Below, piece by piece: positions 7,591 to 16,059 of a stretch of DNA of 64,000 bases. The notes beneath the pieces are model-generated. The model was given only the letters and a program-made list of their open reading frames with translations, was not told the DNA's origin and searched no databases. Positions within the stretch are counted from its first letter, which is position 1. Each line of letters begins with the position of its first letter. Made by a program: the position numbers and the translations under genes. The stretch is from Brachybacterium kimchii (GTDB lineage Bacteria > Actinomycetota > Actinomycetes > Actinomycetales > Dermabacteraceae): NCBI RefSeq assembly GCF_023373525.1, contig NZ_CP097218.1, forward strand, positions 124,001 through 188,000, written 5' to 3'.

Positions 7591-8745
7591 GTGACAGTCC
7601 AGCCCCACCTCGTCCGACGCGGCTCCGGCACGCCCGTGCTGTTCGTCCACGGCAACGGCCTCGACCATCGGCTCCTGCTCGACCTCGACGACGTCTTCGC
7701 CGCCGACGGAGCCTGGGAGCGCTTCTATCCCGACCTCCCGGGATTCGGCGGCACCCCGCCGCTCGCCGGCCGCGGAGGACTGCCGGACCTCGCCGATCGG
7801 CTCGACGAGATCGTCGAGGACCTGCTCGGCACGCGGCCGTTCGCCGTCGTCGGGAACTCCCTGGGCGGGCTCCTCGCCCGTGACCTCGTCGCGCGCCGCA
7901 GCGGCCAGTGCCTCGGCATGGCGCTGCTCGCTCCCGTCGTCGACCCCGTGCGCGAGCACCGCACGCTACCCGCGCGGACCGTCCTCGCGGAGGAGCCCGG
8001 CCTGCTCGCCGCGCTCGATCCGCCCGACGCTGAGACCTACGCAGAGATGGCCGTCGTCCTCAGCAGGGAGAACTGGGAGCGCTTCCGCGAGACGGCGCTC
8101 CCCGGCATCCGCGGCGCCGACGTCGAGGCGATGCGCCGCCTGGGGGAGCTCTACGAGCTGCCCTCCCTTCCCGACGCGGCGCTCGAGGCGGACCCCGCGA
8201 TCCGCGACCTGCCCGTCCTCGTCGTCGCCGGCAGGCAGGACGACGTGGTCGGCTTCGAGGACCAGGACGCGCTCGCGCGCCGCTTCCCCCGCGCGACCTT
8301 CGCCGCGCTCGACGGCGCAGGGCACAACGTCCATCTCGACCAGCCCGATGCGGTGCGCGCGCTCCTGCGTGCGTGGCTCACGGCGGTCCGGCGCGGCGCG
8401 GAGACGCGGCGCGCGTCGGCTCCGGGCCGTGTCGAGCTGCGCGGAACTCTTGTGTGCGCTGACGACCGGGAGGCGGATCTGGTCCGCCGCCACCTTGTGC
8501 GGCACGTCGAGCTCACGCGTGCGGAGCCCGCCTGCCTCGCCTTCCATGTGGACCCGACAGAGGATCCGCTGGTCTGGACCGTCGCCGAGACCTTCGTCGA
8601 CCGGGAGTCCTTCGCCGCGCACCAGGCGCGGGTCACGTCGAGTGCATGGGGCCGGGCGACCGAGGGCATCCGGCGCGACTACAGGGTGTGTGGGGCGAGC
8701 GACGACTCGCCGCAACCGCTCGCGGGCGGCCCGAGCGCTTCCTAA
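7591..8745 (+). CDS. Alpha/beta hydrolase fused to a C-terminal ABM-type monooxygenase domain
   Basis: 384 residues. Residues 1-265 form an alpha/beta hydrolase: HGNG oxyanion region at 20-23, nucleophile elbow GNSLGG with Ser90, an acid in GRQDD near 217, and His245 in GAGHN. Residues ~280-370 are a ferredoxin-like domain resembling the antibiotic biosynthesis monooxygenase (ABM/YgiN) family: VELRGTLVCADDREADLVRR, CLAFHVDPTEDP and an ETFVDRESFAAHQ segment. Hydrolases act on esters or related bonds, while ABM domains oxidise or rearrange polycyclic or quinol substrates, so the fusion suggests two steps on one aromatic or quinone-like compound. The start is a leaderless GTG. The 3' end overlaps the convergent gene by 4 nt. 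Confidence 0.8.
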   Translation: MTVQPHLVRRGSGTPVLFVHGNGLDHRLLLDLDDVFAADGAWERFYPDLPGFGGTPPLAGRGGLPDLADRLDEIVEDLLGTRPFAVVGNSLGGLLARDLVARRSGQCLGMALLAPVVDPVREHRTLPARTVLAEEPGLLAALDPPDAETYAEMAVVLSRENWERFRETALPGIRGADVEAMRRLGELYELPSLPDAALEADPAIRDLPVLVVAGRQDDVVGFEDQDALARRFPRATFAALDGAGHNVHLDQPDAVRALLRAWLTAVRRGAETRRASAPGRVELRGTLVCADDREADLVRRHLVRHVELTRAEPACLAFHVDPTEDPLVWTVAETFVDRESFAAHQARVTSSAWGRATEGIRRDYRVCGASDDSPQPLAGGPSAS

Positions 8746-9185
8746 CGTCGAGGGTTCTGGTCCCTGCCATCGATCAGTCGACGCAACCAGCCGACGCGCC
8801 GCACCTCGCCGCCGGCCGCCTCGATCCGCGCGCGCAGCTCGCGGTCGTTGGTGACCGCGAGGACCGTGGAGCCGTCCGCGATCCGACGCCGGACCTCGGC
8901 GACGATCTCGTCGTCCCCGGATGCGGGAGCGCGCACCACGCGCACCGCGCCGAACTCGGGGATGTCCCGCGCCTTCCCCTCGACGACGAGTGCGACGAGC
9001 GGGCGCAGCGTCCCGGCCGGATCGGCGGGGATCTCGTGCCCTTCGCCGGGGATCTCAAGCCCTTCGAGGCTGTCCCGCAGGCGGACGGCGGCTCCGGCGC
9101 GATCGCGCCACCACCCGTCGGGCACCGAGCCGACGACGTTCGCCCCGTCGACCACGAGCACGAGCTCCTCCGCAGGGTCCGTCAT
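8742..9185 (-). CDS. NYN/PIN-like nuclease-fold protein
   Basis: 147 residues. The N-terminus LVLVVDGANVVGSVPDGWW and the later segment VLAVTNDRELRARIEAAGGEV match the first and third acidic positions of NYN-type PIN-like folds (DGxN and T/S-N/S-D). Members are thought to be metal-dependent RNA nucleases, though many close relatives carry a nucleotide pyrophosphohydrolase label; neither activity is shown here. It stands alone, with no toxin-antitoxin partner visible beside it. Confidence 0.65.
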   Translation of the reverse strand: MTDPAEELVLVVDGANVVGSVPDGWWRDRAGAAVRLRDSLEGLEIPGEGHEIPADPAGTLRPLVALVVEGKARDIPEFGAVRVVRAPASGDDEIVAEVRRRIADGSTVLAVTNDRELRARIEAAGGEVRRVGWLRRLIDGRDQNPRR

Positions 9186-9255
9186 GCCGCCAGCGTCGCA
9201 CAGGCGGGGCGACCAGCTCCTGTCGTGTGGGCAGCAGCCGCCCCCGGAGAACGAC

Positions 9256-9498
9256 TCACCCGCGCGCGAGCAGGCGCTCGAGCGGGATCGAGTCGTCCTG
9301 CCAGGGGAGCAGCAGCCAGGCGACGACGTACGCCGCGAAGCCGACGAACGGGAGCAGGAATGCGATGAGCAGCAGCAGCCGCACCAGCCACACGTTCAGA
9401 CCGGTCCTCGCGGCGATGCCGCCCGCGATGCCCGCGAGCAGACGGCGGGGGCCGCGACGGAAGCCGAGGGAGCGCACGGAGCCGAAGAGGGATCTCAT
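9256..9498 (-). CDS. PspC-domain membrane protein
   Basis: 80 residues from the ATG at 9498. The segment RRLLAGIAGGIAARTGLNVW, followed by a single long hydrophobic stretch (LVRLLLLIAFLLPFVGFAAY), is a PspC domain. PspC proteins are small inner-membrane proteins linked to envelope-stress signalling. The open frame extends to 9663, but the shorter start gives the canonical domain boundary. The C-terminus (residues ~66-80) is cytoplasmic and charged. Confidence 0.82.
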   Translation of the reverse strand: MRSLFGSVRSLGFRRGPRRLLAGIAGGIAARTGLNVWLVRLLLLIAFLLPFVGFAAYVVAWLLLPWQDDSIPLERLLARG

Positions 9499-9649
9499 GC
9501 CCGGAACGGTACGCACCGCGCGTCCGCGGGTCACGGGGGTTAGCCCCCGCGTAGACTCCGTGCACCCTCGGGCGAAGGCGCCGAGTGGCGATCGAGGACG
9601 ATCCGCAGCGCGGGCGGCGCCGACGGCGCACCGCGGAGAGGCGCTCATC

Positions 9650-10285
9650 ATGGGGACACTCACCTATACCGCGACGATGTCGCTCGACGGCTATGCGGCC
9701 GACGCCGACGGAGACTTCCAGTGGTCAGCGCCCGGCGACGACGTGTTCGCCGTCCACGTCGAGCGCCTGGCCGAGGTGAGCACCGAGATCATGGGCCGGC
9801 GCACCTTCGAGCTCATGGAGTACTGGGAGGTCGACCCGGAGACCGGGCCCGACGGCGAGGAGTGGAGCGGGGCCGAGCGCGAGTTCGCGCGTCGCTGGCA
9901 GCGCCTCGAGCGCATCGTCGCGTCCTCGACGCTCGACGAGAGCCGTGTCGATCCGGCGCGCGCCCGACTGATCCGGCACCTGGACCTCGCGGGCCTGCAG
10001 CAGATCGTGAACGAGTCTTCCGGGCAGGTCGAGATCTTCGGACCGACGACGGCGGCCGACGCGATCCGCGCCGGCATGGTCACGGACTTCCACCTGTTCG
10101 TGGTCCCGATGATCGTGGGCGGAGGCCTGCGGGCGCTGCCCGACGGGGTCCGTCTCGATCTCGAGCGCGTCCATGAGGAGGCGTTCGCCAGCGGTGCGGT
10201 GCACCTGCACTATCGCGCCCGCGGCGCGGACCGGGCTCACGAGACGGTCGGGCAGACGGTCACGGAACCGCCGGAGGGCGCCTAG
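9650..10285 (+). CDS. Dihydrofolate-reductase-fold protein (RibD C-terminal family)
   Basis: 211 residues. It starts TLTYTATMSLDGYAADADGD, the conserved opening of the YyaP/RibD_C reductases, followed by EIMGRRTFELMEYW and a Rossmann-like segment QVEIFGPTTAADAIRAGMVTD and IVGGGLRALP. The family binds NADPH and reduces riboflavin intermediates, but stand-alone copies like this one usually have no proven substrate. The ATG at 9650 has GGAGAGG 9 nt upstream. It overlaps the convergent methyltransferase by 4 nt. A second member lies at 12986-13618. Confidence 0.85.
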   Translation: MGTLTYTATMSLDGYAADADGDFQWSAPGDDVFAVHVERLAEVSTEIMGRRTFELMEYWEVDPETGPDGEEWSGAEREFARRWQRLERIVASSTLDESRVDPARARLIRHLDLAGLQQIVNESSGQVEIFGPTTAADAIRAGMVTDFHLFVVPMIVGGGLRALPDGVRLDLERVHEEAFASGAVHLHYRARGADRAHETVGQTVTEPPEGA

Positions 10286-10920
10286 AGACCCCGCCGGACC
10301 ACGAGGACGTTGTCGGTGACCTCGGCGGTGCTCGCGCCGTCGGGTGCGGTCGCGGTGCGTCGTCGGGGCTCGACGACGAGGCGGTCCCATTCCCCGGTGA
10401 GCGCGAAGGCCTCGAGCGTCTGCTCGGGCGCGGGGAACTGTATGTCCTGGTCCCAGGACCAGGGCGCGACCGAGGCGTGGTCGATGACGAGCAGCATCCC
10501 GCCCGGGGCGACCTGTCGGGAGGCCTTGGCGATGATCGCGTCCCGGTCGATCTCCACCGGTGACTGGAAGTAGCAGGCGAAGACCAGATCGAACGATCCG
10601 TGGGGGATGTCCTGGGCGAGATCCGCCTGGACGGCGGTCACGCGGTCGGTGAGCTCCTCCGCGCGGGCGGTCTCGGCGATGCGTCGTGCGGCGGTGGCCG
10701 AGGCGTCGGCCGCGGTGACGGTCCATCCCCCTCGGGCGAGCCAGAGGGCGTCCCCGCCCTGTCCGGCCCCGAGCTCGAGCGCCGTGCCGGGGTGGCGCGC
10801 GAACTCGCCGATCAGGTCGACCAGCATCGGGCTGGGGGATGGGGCGTTCGTGGGAGCACCGCGCTCGGCGTAGTGCGCCTCCCAGAATCGCTCGCTCTCG
10901 GTGGAGTGGTCCGCGTCCAT
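10282..10920 (-). CDS. Class I SAM-dependent methyltransferase
   Basis: 212 residues from the ATG at 10920. FWEAHYAERGAPTNAPSP is followed by the SAM-binding motif I ALELGAGQGGDALWLARGG and motif II-like AVQADLAQDI, then FDLVFACYFQS. The layout resembles TehB and thiopurine-methyltransferase relatives that act on small molecules. No neighbouring gene indicates the substrate. A longer frame begins at 10956 but has no better start signal. Confidence 0.82.
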   Translation of the reverse strand: MDADHSTESERFWEAHYAERGAPTNAPSPSPMLVDLIGEFARHPGTALELGAGQGGDALWLARGGWTVTAADASATAARRIAETARAEELTDRVTAVQADLAQDIPHGSFDLVFACYFQSPVEIDRDAIIAKASRQVAPGGMLLVIDHASVAPWSWDQDIQFPAPEQTLEAFALTGEWDRLVVEPRRRTATAPDGASTAEVTDNVLVVRRGL

Positions 10921-10994
10921 GCGGACATCATGGGCGAGCAGGGCGCGGCAGGCCAAACGGCACGGCGGGCGGCCTTGCCGTGGTCCGGTACGGG

Positions 10995-11435
10995 CTACTC
11001 CCGCTCCGGCCGTCGGCGCGTCGCCTTGGTCTGCGAGCGCTGCCTCTTCGTCTCGAGCCGTCGACGCTGGGAGCCGCGGGTGCGACGGGTCGGCCGACGG
11101 GGGACCGGAGGGGCCACGGCCTCGCGCAGCAGCTGGGAGAGGCGCTCCCGGGCGGCGACGCGGTTGCGGCGCTGCGCACGGTGCTCCGCGGCGACGACCG
11201 TGAGCACCGTGCCGGCGAGCCGGGGCGCGAGGTGCTCCAGTGCGCGCTCGCGCTGCGCGGCGTCGAGCGCAGTGGTCGTGGCGAGGTCGATGCTCAGCTG
11301 CACGCGGGAGTCGGCGGTGTTGACGCCCTGCCCGCCCGGGCCGGAGGCGTGGGAGAAGAGCTCGACGAGCTCGGAGGCGGGCACCACGAGCCCTCGTGGG
11401 GCACCGGGCCCCGGCGGGACCTGCAGATCATCCAC
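10995..11435 (-). CDS. arfB: Release-factor-like peptidyl-tRNA hydrolase ArfB
   Basis: 146 residues. It keeps the catalytic GGQ motif (34-36, SGPGGQGVNTADSRVQL) and ends in a long Lys/Arg-rich tail (from ~115). That pairing is diagnostic of ArfB/YaeJ, which enters the empty mRNA channel of stalled ribosomes with its basic tail and hydrolyses the peptidyl-tRNA. It overlaps the upstream acyltransferase gene by 8 nt, so the two are probably translationally coupled. It lacks the stop-codon-reading domain of true release factors. Confidence 0.9.
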   Translation of the reverse strand: MDDLQVPPGPGAPRGLVVPASELVELFSHASGPGGQGVNTADSRVQLSIDLATTTALDAAQRERALEHLAPRLAGTVLTVVAAEHRAQRRNRVAARERLSQLLREAVAPPVPRRPTRRTRGSQRRRLETKRQRSQTKATRRRPERE

Positions 11436-12024
11436 GGGGCGCGTCCCCGTCGAGTCCCTCGCTCTCCTCCGCGAGCCGCGGCTCGACGCGGCGCTCGGGC
11501 CGGACTCCCGCCTTGTCGGTGTAGAACTCCCTGATCACGTCCATGTCCGCGGCGACATCACCCGTGAGATCGAGTGTTGGCCCGAGCCCCGCCGTCATCG
11601 TCGTGCGATCCACGAAGCCGAGCGTCACCGGCATCCCCGTGCGCCGCGCGATCCGGTAGAACCCCGACTTCCAGTGCGTGTTCCCGCCGCGAGTGCCGTC
11701 GGGGGTGATGACCAGGCCGAACACGGAGCCGCCGTGGACCCTCTCGACGACTTCGGCGACCACGCTCCGAGGGTCGGAGCGGTCCACGGGGATCCCGCCG
11801 AGCGCTCGCATGAGCGGTCCCCGCCAGGAGCGGAACAGCGTGTGCTTGCCCAGCCAGTGCACCTCGATGCCCAGACGCCAGGCGATCGCGAGCATGAGCA
11901 CGAAGTCCCAGTTGGAGGTGTGCGGGGCGCCGAGCAGGATCGTCGGGCGCGAGGGCGCCGGCCGGGCCACGAGGCGCCAGCGGCTGATGGCCCAGAAGGC
12001 GCGGGCGAGGAGTCGGCGGATCAT
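11428..12024 (-). CDS. PlsC-type 1-acylglycerol-3-phosphate acyltransferase-like protein
   Basis: 198 residues. The acyltransferase motifs are GAPHTSNWDFVLML (an HxxxxD-type catalytic motif, H and D visible), GGIPVDRSDP and TPDGTRGGNTHWKSGFYRIA, typical of the MSMEG/YihG-like subgroup of LPLAT enzymes. It would transfer acyl chains to phospholipid precursors at the inner face of the membrane. The start at 12024 sits 6 nt after a TACCGT hexamer with no ribosome site, suggesting a leaderless message. It overlaps arfB downstream by 8 nt, and diverges from a PAP2 lipid phosphatase. Confidence 0.82.
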   Translation of the reverse strand: MIRRLLARAFWAISRWRLVARPAPSRPTILLGAPHTSNWDFVLMLAIAWRLGIEVHWLGKHTLFRSWRGPLMRALGGIPVDRSDPRSVVAEVVERVHGGSVFGLVITPDGTRGGNTHWKSGFYRIARRTGMPVTLGFVDRTTMTAGLGPTLDLTGDVAADMDVIREFYTDKAGVRPERRVEPRLAEESEGLDGDAPRG

Positions 12025-12030
12025 GCGCAC

Positions 12031-12036
12031 ACGGTA
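12031..12036 (-). promoter_or_regulatory. Putative -10 of a leaderless promoter
   Basis: On the minus strand TACCGT ends 6 nt before the ATG of the acyltransferase gene. Confidence 0.45.
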
Positions 12037-12112
12037 GAGGATCCGTCTCCGCGTTCCTGTGCCTCCCGCGACATCGGGGCGCCGGGGGAGTGCGCGCGGG
12101 CGGCGGGGCCCA

Positions 12113-12118
12113 TACTCT
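12113..12118 (+). promoter_or_regulatory. Putative -10 of a leaderless promoter
   Basis: TACTCT lies 8 nt before the ATG of the PAP2 gene; no ribosome site is present. Confidence 0.5.
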
Positions 12119-12126
12119 GAGCTGCG

Positions 12127-12927
12127 ATGGTCTCCGACGCACGCACGACTCCCGAGGACCGCCTCGCAGAGCGCCTCGGGGCGGCCGGGACCGTGCGCGA
12201 GAAGACCCCCGGCGCGGGTCGCGCACTGCGACTGTGGTCGCGACTGACCTCGATCCCCGTGCTCGCCGTCCTCCTCGTCGCGACGACGATCGGGGCGGCC
12301 GGCCCGCTCCAGGGCATCGACGGCCGGCTCGACCGGCACTGGCTCTACCACGTGGCGCCGCAGCTGCTGCCCTTCGTCCAGGGCGTGCTGGACCGGATCG
12401 CCGGGCAGGCCGTGTGCCTCCCCGTCCTCACCGCGGTGGCGATCGTGCTCGCGGTGCGCCGGCGCTCCTGGCGGCCCCCGCTCGTCGGGCTCGCCGCGGA
12501 GCTCGCGTTCCTCGTGGGCATCGGCGGCCTCAAGCTGCTCATCGCCCGCCCCTCGCCGACCCTCGACGACGCGGACCTGCTGGCCGGAGGCATCCAGGAG
12601 TTCGGCGAGAAGGGCATCAGCTTCCCCTCGGGGCACGCCGCGGAGGCGGTGCTCCTCTACGGCGCCGCCGCCTACCTCATCGCCCGCTACTCGCGCGCCA
12701 CGCCGCGGACGCTGCGCCTCGTGCGCATCGGCGTCGTCCTCGTCTCGCTGAACTCCGTGGTCACCTCGATGCTGCTGGGCTGGCACTGGGCGAGCGACCT
12801 GCTGGGCGGCGTGCTCGCTGGGGCGCTGTGCCTGCGCCTCGTGATCCTCGGGGATCAGCGCTGGGGCCGACGGGACACGATGCGGGACTCCGACGCCGCA
12901 GATGCGGTGGAGGGCGTGCAGGAGTAG
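12127..12927 (+). CDS. PAP2-family membrane phosphatase
   Basis: 266 residues with about five hydrophobic segments. The three PAP2 signature motifs are present: KLLIARPSP (K-x6-RP), FPSGHAAE (PSGH) and a SMLLGWHWASDLLGG segment (SRxxxxxHxxxD type), giving the catalytic His pair. Such proteins dephosphorylate lipid phosphates such as undecaprenyl pyrophosphate or phosphatidic acid at the outer membrane face. The divergent acyltransferase suggests a lipid-related role, although this is inference. The transcript looks leaderless. Confidence 0.87.
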   Translation: MVSDARTTPEDRLAERLGAAGTVREKTPGAGRALRLWSRLTSIPVLAVLLVATTIGAAGPLQGIDGRLDRHWLYHVAPQLLPFVQGVLDRIAGQAVCLPVLTAVAIVLAVRRRSWRPPLVGLAAELAFLVGIGGLKLLIARPSPTLDDADLLAGGIQEFGEKGISFPSGHAAEAVLLYGAAAYLIARYSRATPRTLRLVRIGVVLVSLNSVVTSMLLGWHWASDLLGGVLAGALCLRLVILGDQRWGRRDTMRDSDAADAVEGVQE

Positions 12928-12985
12928 GTTCCCAGCACGCGCGCTCCACGCCGACACCCTCGCGCGTCGAATCGAGGACACTGCC

Positions 12986-13618
12986 ATGAACGGTCCCGAC
13001 ACGCAGTCCACGAGCACAGAGCAGACGCTCACCGTGGACCTGATCCTCTCCCTCGACGGCTGTGCCGCAGGTGACGGCTGGCCCGGGTGGTGGGGGCTCG
13101 AGAGCCCCGAATACCTCGACTGGCTCGCCCAGCAGCCCGACTCCCTCGCCCTCATGGGCGCGAACACCTATCGGGTGATGGAGCAGATGTCCCAGCAGGC
13201 CCAGCAGATCGACGTCTCCGAGGAGGAGAAGGCGAGCTTCGCCCAGCTCGCCGACGCCGACCAGATCGTCTTCTCCGCGACGCTCACGCCGCCTCTCGCC
13301 TGGGCGGGCACGCGACTGATCAGCACCGACGCCGTCGAGGCGGTGCGCGAGCTCAAGCGCACCTCCTCCAAGCCCCTGGTCACCATGGGCAGCATCGACC
13401 TGGGCTGCTCCCTGCTGCGCGCCGGAGTGGTGGACCGCTTCCGAGTGGTCCTGTTCCCCGTCATCACCGGACGCACAGGGCTCGAGAGGATCTGGGAGCG
13501 GTACCAGGACGTGGCGCTCGAACTCGTCGAGGCCCGCACCTTCGAGGGTGGCCTCCAGCTCCTCGAGTACGTGCCGACTCCGCTCGACGCACCGCCCGGC
13601 ACCGCCTGGGAGCGCTGA
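12986..13618 (+). CDS. Dihydrofolate-reductase-fold protein (RibD C-terminal family)
   Basis: 210 residues. LTVDLILSLDGCAAGDGWPGWWG opens the domain and LALMGANTYRVMEQM continues it; the C-terminal half PLVTMGSIDLGCSLLRAGVVD and VVLFPVITGRTG completes the RibD_C fold. This copy has the W-rich GDGWPGWWG loop seen in many actinobacterial stand-alone members. The substrate is unknown. The ATG at 12986 has GAGGA 8 nt upstream. It follows the PAP2 gene by 58 nt and may be cotranscribed with it. Confidence 0.83.
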   Translation: MNGPDTQSTSTEQTLTVDLILSLDGCAAGDGWPGWWGLESPEYLDWLAQQPDSLALMGANTYRVMEQMSQQAQQIDVSEEEKASFAQLADADQIVFSATLTPPLAWAGTRLISTDAVEAVRELKRTSSKPLVTMGSIDLGCSLLRAGVVDRFRVVLFPVITGRTGLERIWERYQDVALELVEARTFEGGLQLLEYVPTPLDAPPGTAWER

Positions 13619-13686
13619 GCCGCCCGGCACGATCAGCCGGAGGGTTGGCCCCGCGGCCGAGGTCCGCTACGGTTCCCCCACCGAGA

Positions 13687-13702
13687 GGTGACGCATGTCA
13701 CC
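13687..13702. promoter_or_regulatory. Inverted repeat upstream of the GNAT-AAA gene
   Basis: GGTGAC-GCAT-GTCACC, a perfect 6-4-6 palindrome 46 nt before the start at 13748. It may be an operator. Confidence 0.35.
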
Positions 13703-13747
13703 CTCGATGATCCGTGGAACCCGGTGACCCGGACCGAGGAGGCGACG

Positions 13748-15037
13748 ATGGCGAGGACATCGATCCGAGATTTCCGCAGCGAGGACCTGGGGCGGATCGT
13801 CGCCCTCTGGGAGGAGACCGTCCCGCCCCAGGAGGAGCCCGTCTACGGGCTCTCCGAGGTCCTCGCCTCGTGCCAGGCCGACGTCGCGGTGGTCGCCGTC
13901 GGCGAGGACGAGGAGCAGCTGATCGGCGCCGCCGTCGGCCGCGCCGCCCACGAGCAGGGCTGGATCGTCTACCTGGGCGTGCGCCCCGGCGATGAGGATC
14001 CCGCGCTCGGCGGCCGACTGCTCGACGCCCTCGAGCGGCGCCTGGCCGACCAGGGCATCGGCACTCTGTGCAGTCTCGTGCCCGCGGGCGAGGCCCGCAC
14101 CCTGCAGGCCTTCACGGACAACGGCTTCGCCCTCCAGCACGAGCTGCGCTACGCCGAGCGCCGCATCCCCGTCCAGGGGCGCGATCTCGCCCTGCTCCGC
14201 GAGCTCGGCGGGCGGCTGCTGCCGCGCGACCGCTGGGACTCCGTGGGCGGCATGGTCCGCGAGAAGGACCTGCTCGAGAAGCGCCTGGTGATGCCCCTCT
14301 CCGAGCCCGAGGTCGCCGAGCGCTTCGGGGTCGTCCCGCCGCGCGCCGTCGTCCTCTTCGGGCCGCCCGGGACCGGCAAGACCACCTTCGCGAAGGCCGT
14401 CGCCTCGCGCCTGCAATGGCCCTTCGTCGAAGTGTTCCCCTCCCGGCTCGGCGGGGACCCGGCGGGCCTCGCCGCCGCGCTGCGGGAGACGTTCTCGCGG
14501 ATCGCCGGCCTCGAGAAGGCCGTCGTCTTCATCGACGAGGTCGAGGAGATCGCCTCGCACCGCAAGGGCGACCCGCCCTCGCCGCTGCAGGGCGTCACGA
14601 ACGAGCTGCTGAAGATCATCCCGGACGTGCGAGAGCAGAACGACCGGCTGCTGATCTGCGCGACGAACTTCATCCGCTCCCTGGACTCGGCGCTGCTGCG
14701 CCACGGCCGCTTCGACTACGTGCTGCCCATCGGCCTGCCCGATGCGGAGGCCCGGGAGGCGATCTGGCGCGGCTACGTCCCGCGCGAAGTCCTCGCCGAC
14801 GTCGACATCTCCGCCCTGGTCGAGGCGAGCGACGGCCTCACCCCGGCCGACATCGAGCACGCCGTGCGCCGCGCCGCGCAGGGCGCCTTCGAGCGGGCCG
14901 TCGACGGGGGAGAGCGAGCCACCTCGGGCCCGTCGACCGAGGACTGCCTCCGCGCGCTCGGCTCCATCCGGCCGACGGTCAGCCCCGAGGTCGTCGAGGA
15001 CTTCCTCGAGGACATCGAATCGCTCGGGCGGATCTGA
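13748..15037 (+). CDS. GNAT acetyltransferase fused to an AAA+ ATPase
   Basis: 429 residues. Residues 1-150 form a GNAT-like N-acetyltransferase: SIRDFRSEDLGRIVALWEE, a strand VYLGVRPG, and the acetyl-CoA helix region EDPALGGRLLDALERRLADQ. Residues ~160-425 are a classic-clade AAA+ module (Cdc48/FtsH/spastin-like): Walker A GPPGTGKT at 205-212, Walker B VVFIDEVEEI around 259-268, sensor-1 Asn307, and arginine-finger candidates in RHGRFD (318-322). This would couple an acetyltransferase to a ring-forming remodelling ATPase, perhaps acting on one protein target. GAGGAGG lies 5 nt before the ATG, fixing the start; a frame opening at 13688 is weaker. Confidence 0.85.
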   Translation: MARTSIRDFRSEDLGRIVALWEETVPPQEEPVYGLSEVLASCQADVAVVAVGEDEEQLIGAAVGRAAHEQGWIVYLGVRPGDEDPALGGRLLDALERRLADQGIGTLCSLVPAGEARTLQAFTDNGFALQHELRYAERRIPVQGRDLALLRELGGRLLPRDRWDSVGGMVREKDLLEKRLVMPLSEPEVAERFGVVPPRAVVLFGPPGTGKTTFAKAVASRLQWPFVEVFPSRLGGDPAGLAAALRETFSRIAGLEKAVVFIDEVEEIASHRKGDPPSPLQGVTNELLKIIPDVREQNDRLLICATNFIRSLDSALLRHGRFDYVLPIGLPDAEAREAIWRGYVPREVLADVDISALVEASDGLTPADIEHAVRRAAQGAFERAVDGGERATSGPSTEDCLRALGSIRPTVSPEVVEDFLEDIESLGRI

Positions 15038-15063
15038 GGGGGCACCCGGGGGAGGGGGTCGTC

Positions 15064-15124
15064 GTCCGATGTCACGGCCCATGGCGGTCCTGGGGCATGC
15101 TCCGGGACCGCCGCAGGATCGGAC
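15064..15124 (+). terminator. Nested hairpin downstream of the GNAT-AAA gene
   Basis: An inner 11-bp stem (15083-15093 with 15102-15112, one G-U pair) is enclosed by an outer stem GTCCGAT (15064-15070) with ATCGGAC (15118-15124). It starts about 27 nt past the stop at 15037. Confidence 0.55.
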
Positions 15125-15258
15125 ATTCCCCCGCGCGGGCGTCGGCGTAGGGTCTGGCGCATATCCGGCCCCGCGAGGAGGGGCCGGCGACGTCACGCAC
15201 GGCCGGCGACCGGCACTCGGCGCCCCTGTCCGCGACGTCCTGCGAAGGAGGCTCGAGG

Positions 15259-16044
15259 ATGAGCAGCACAGCGGAGAGCAGCAGCACGGCGACGGGGCGC
15301 GCACTGCCGCCGGTCGTCGACATGGACACCTGGCAGGCCCAGCGCGACGAGCTGCTGGTGCGGGAGAAGGCGCACACCCACGAGGGCGACGCGATCGCTG
15401 CGGCGCGTCGGCGCCTCCCGATGGTCGAGGTCGACGGCACCACGCCCGTGGTCGGGGCCGACGGGCCGGTGCCCTTCCTCGACCTCTTCGAGGGCCGCGA
15501 TCGGCTCGTCGTGTACCAGCACATGTGGCACGACGGCGCCCCGCACCAGGGGCAGTGCGAGGGCTGCACGGTCTGCGCCTGGCACCTGCAGGACGCGACC
15601 TACCTGCACCAGAACGGCGTCTCCCTCGCGATCCTCACCGTGGGCGCCTGGGACGAGGTCGCCCCGTTCATCGAGTTCATGGGCTACGACACCGTGCCCT
15701 GGTACTCGGTGCGGGAGGCGCCCGCACCGATCGGCGGCGACATGGGATACCTCGCGAGCTTCGTGCGCGAGGGCGACCGCGTGTTCCTCACCTATCGGAC
15801 GACGGGCCGCGGCGTCGAACGGGCGAACCCCACCATGGGGCTGCTCGACATGACCGTCTGGGGACGGCGCGAGGACTGGGAGGACAGCCCCGAGGGCTGG
15901 CCCGAGCAGAACCCCGCCTGCTGGAGCTGGCGCAGCGACGAGAACGGCACCCCGACCTGGGGAGAGAACAGTCGCCCCGTGCCGCAGTGGGCCCGCCCCG
16001 GCGCCGAGCCGGTCACGACCCTCGGGCGCCGCGGCGGGCACTGA
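15259..16044 (+). CDS. DUF899 thioredoxin-like family protein
   Basis: 261 residues. The DUF899 pattern is clear: RDELLVREKAHTHEGDAIAA, RRLPMVEVDGTTPV, a VVYQHMWHDGAPH segment, and a CEGCTVCAWHLQDA motif holding two Cys in a CxxC arrangement near where thioredoxin-fold enzymes have theirs. Members are thought to be thioredoxin-like, but no activity is established. The ATG at 15259 has GAAGGAGG upstream. It is convergent with a small monooxygenase gene, with a gap of only 15 nt. Confidence 0.85.
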   Translation: MSSTAESSSTATGRALPPVVDMDTWQAQRDELLVREKAHTHEGDAIAAARRRLPMVEVDGTTPVVGADGPVPFLDLFEGRDRLVVYQHMWHDGAPHQGQCEGCTVCAWHLQDATYLHQNGVSLAILTVGAWDEVAPFIEFMGYDTVPWYSVREAPAPIGGDMGYLASFVREGDRVFLTYRTTGRGVERANPTMGLLDMTVWGRREDWEDSPEGWPEQNPACWSWRSDENGTPTWGENSRPVPQWARPGAEPVTTLGRRGGH

Positions 16045-16059
16045 GCACGGGACGTCGTA

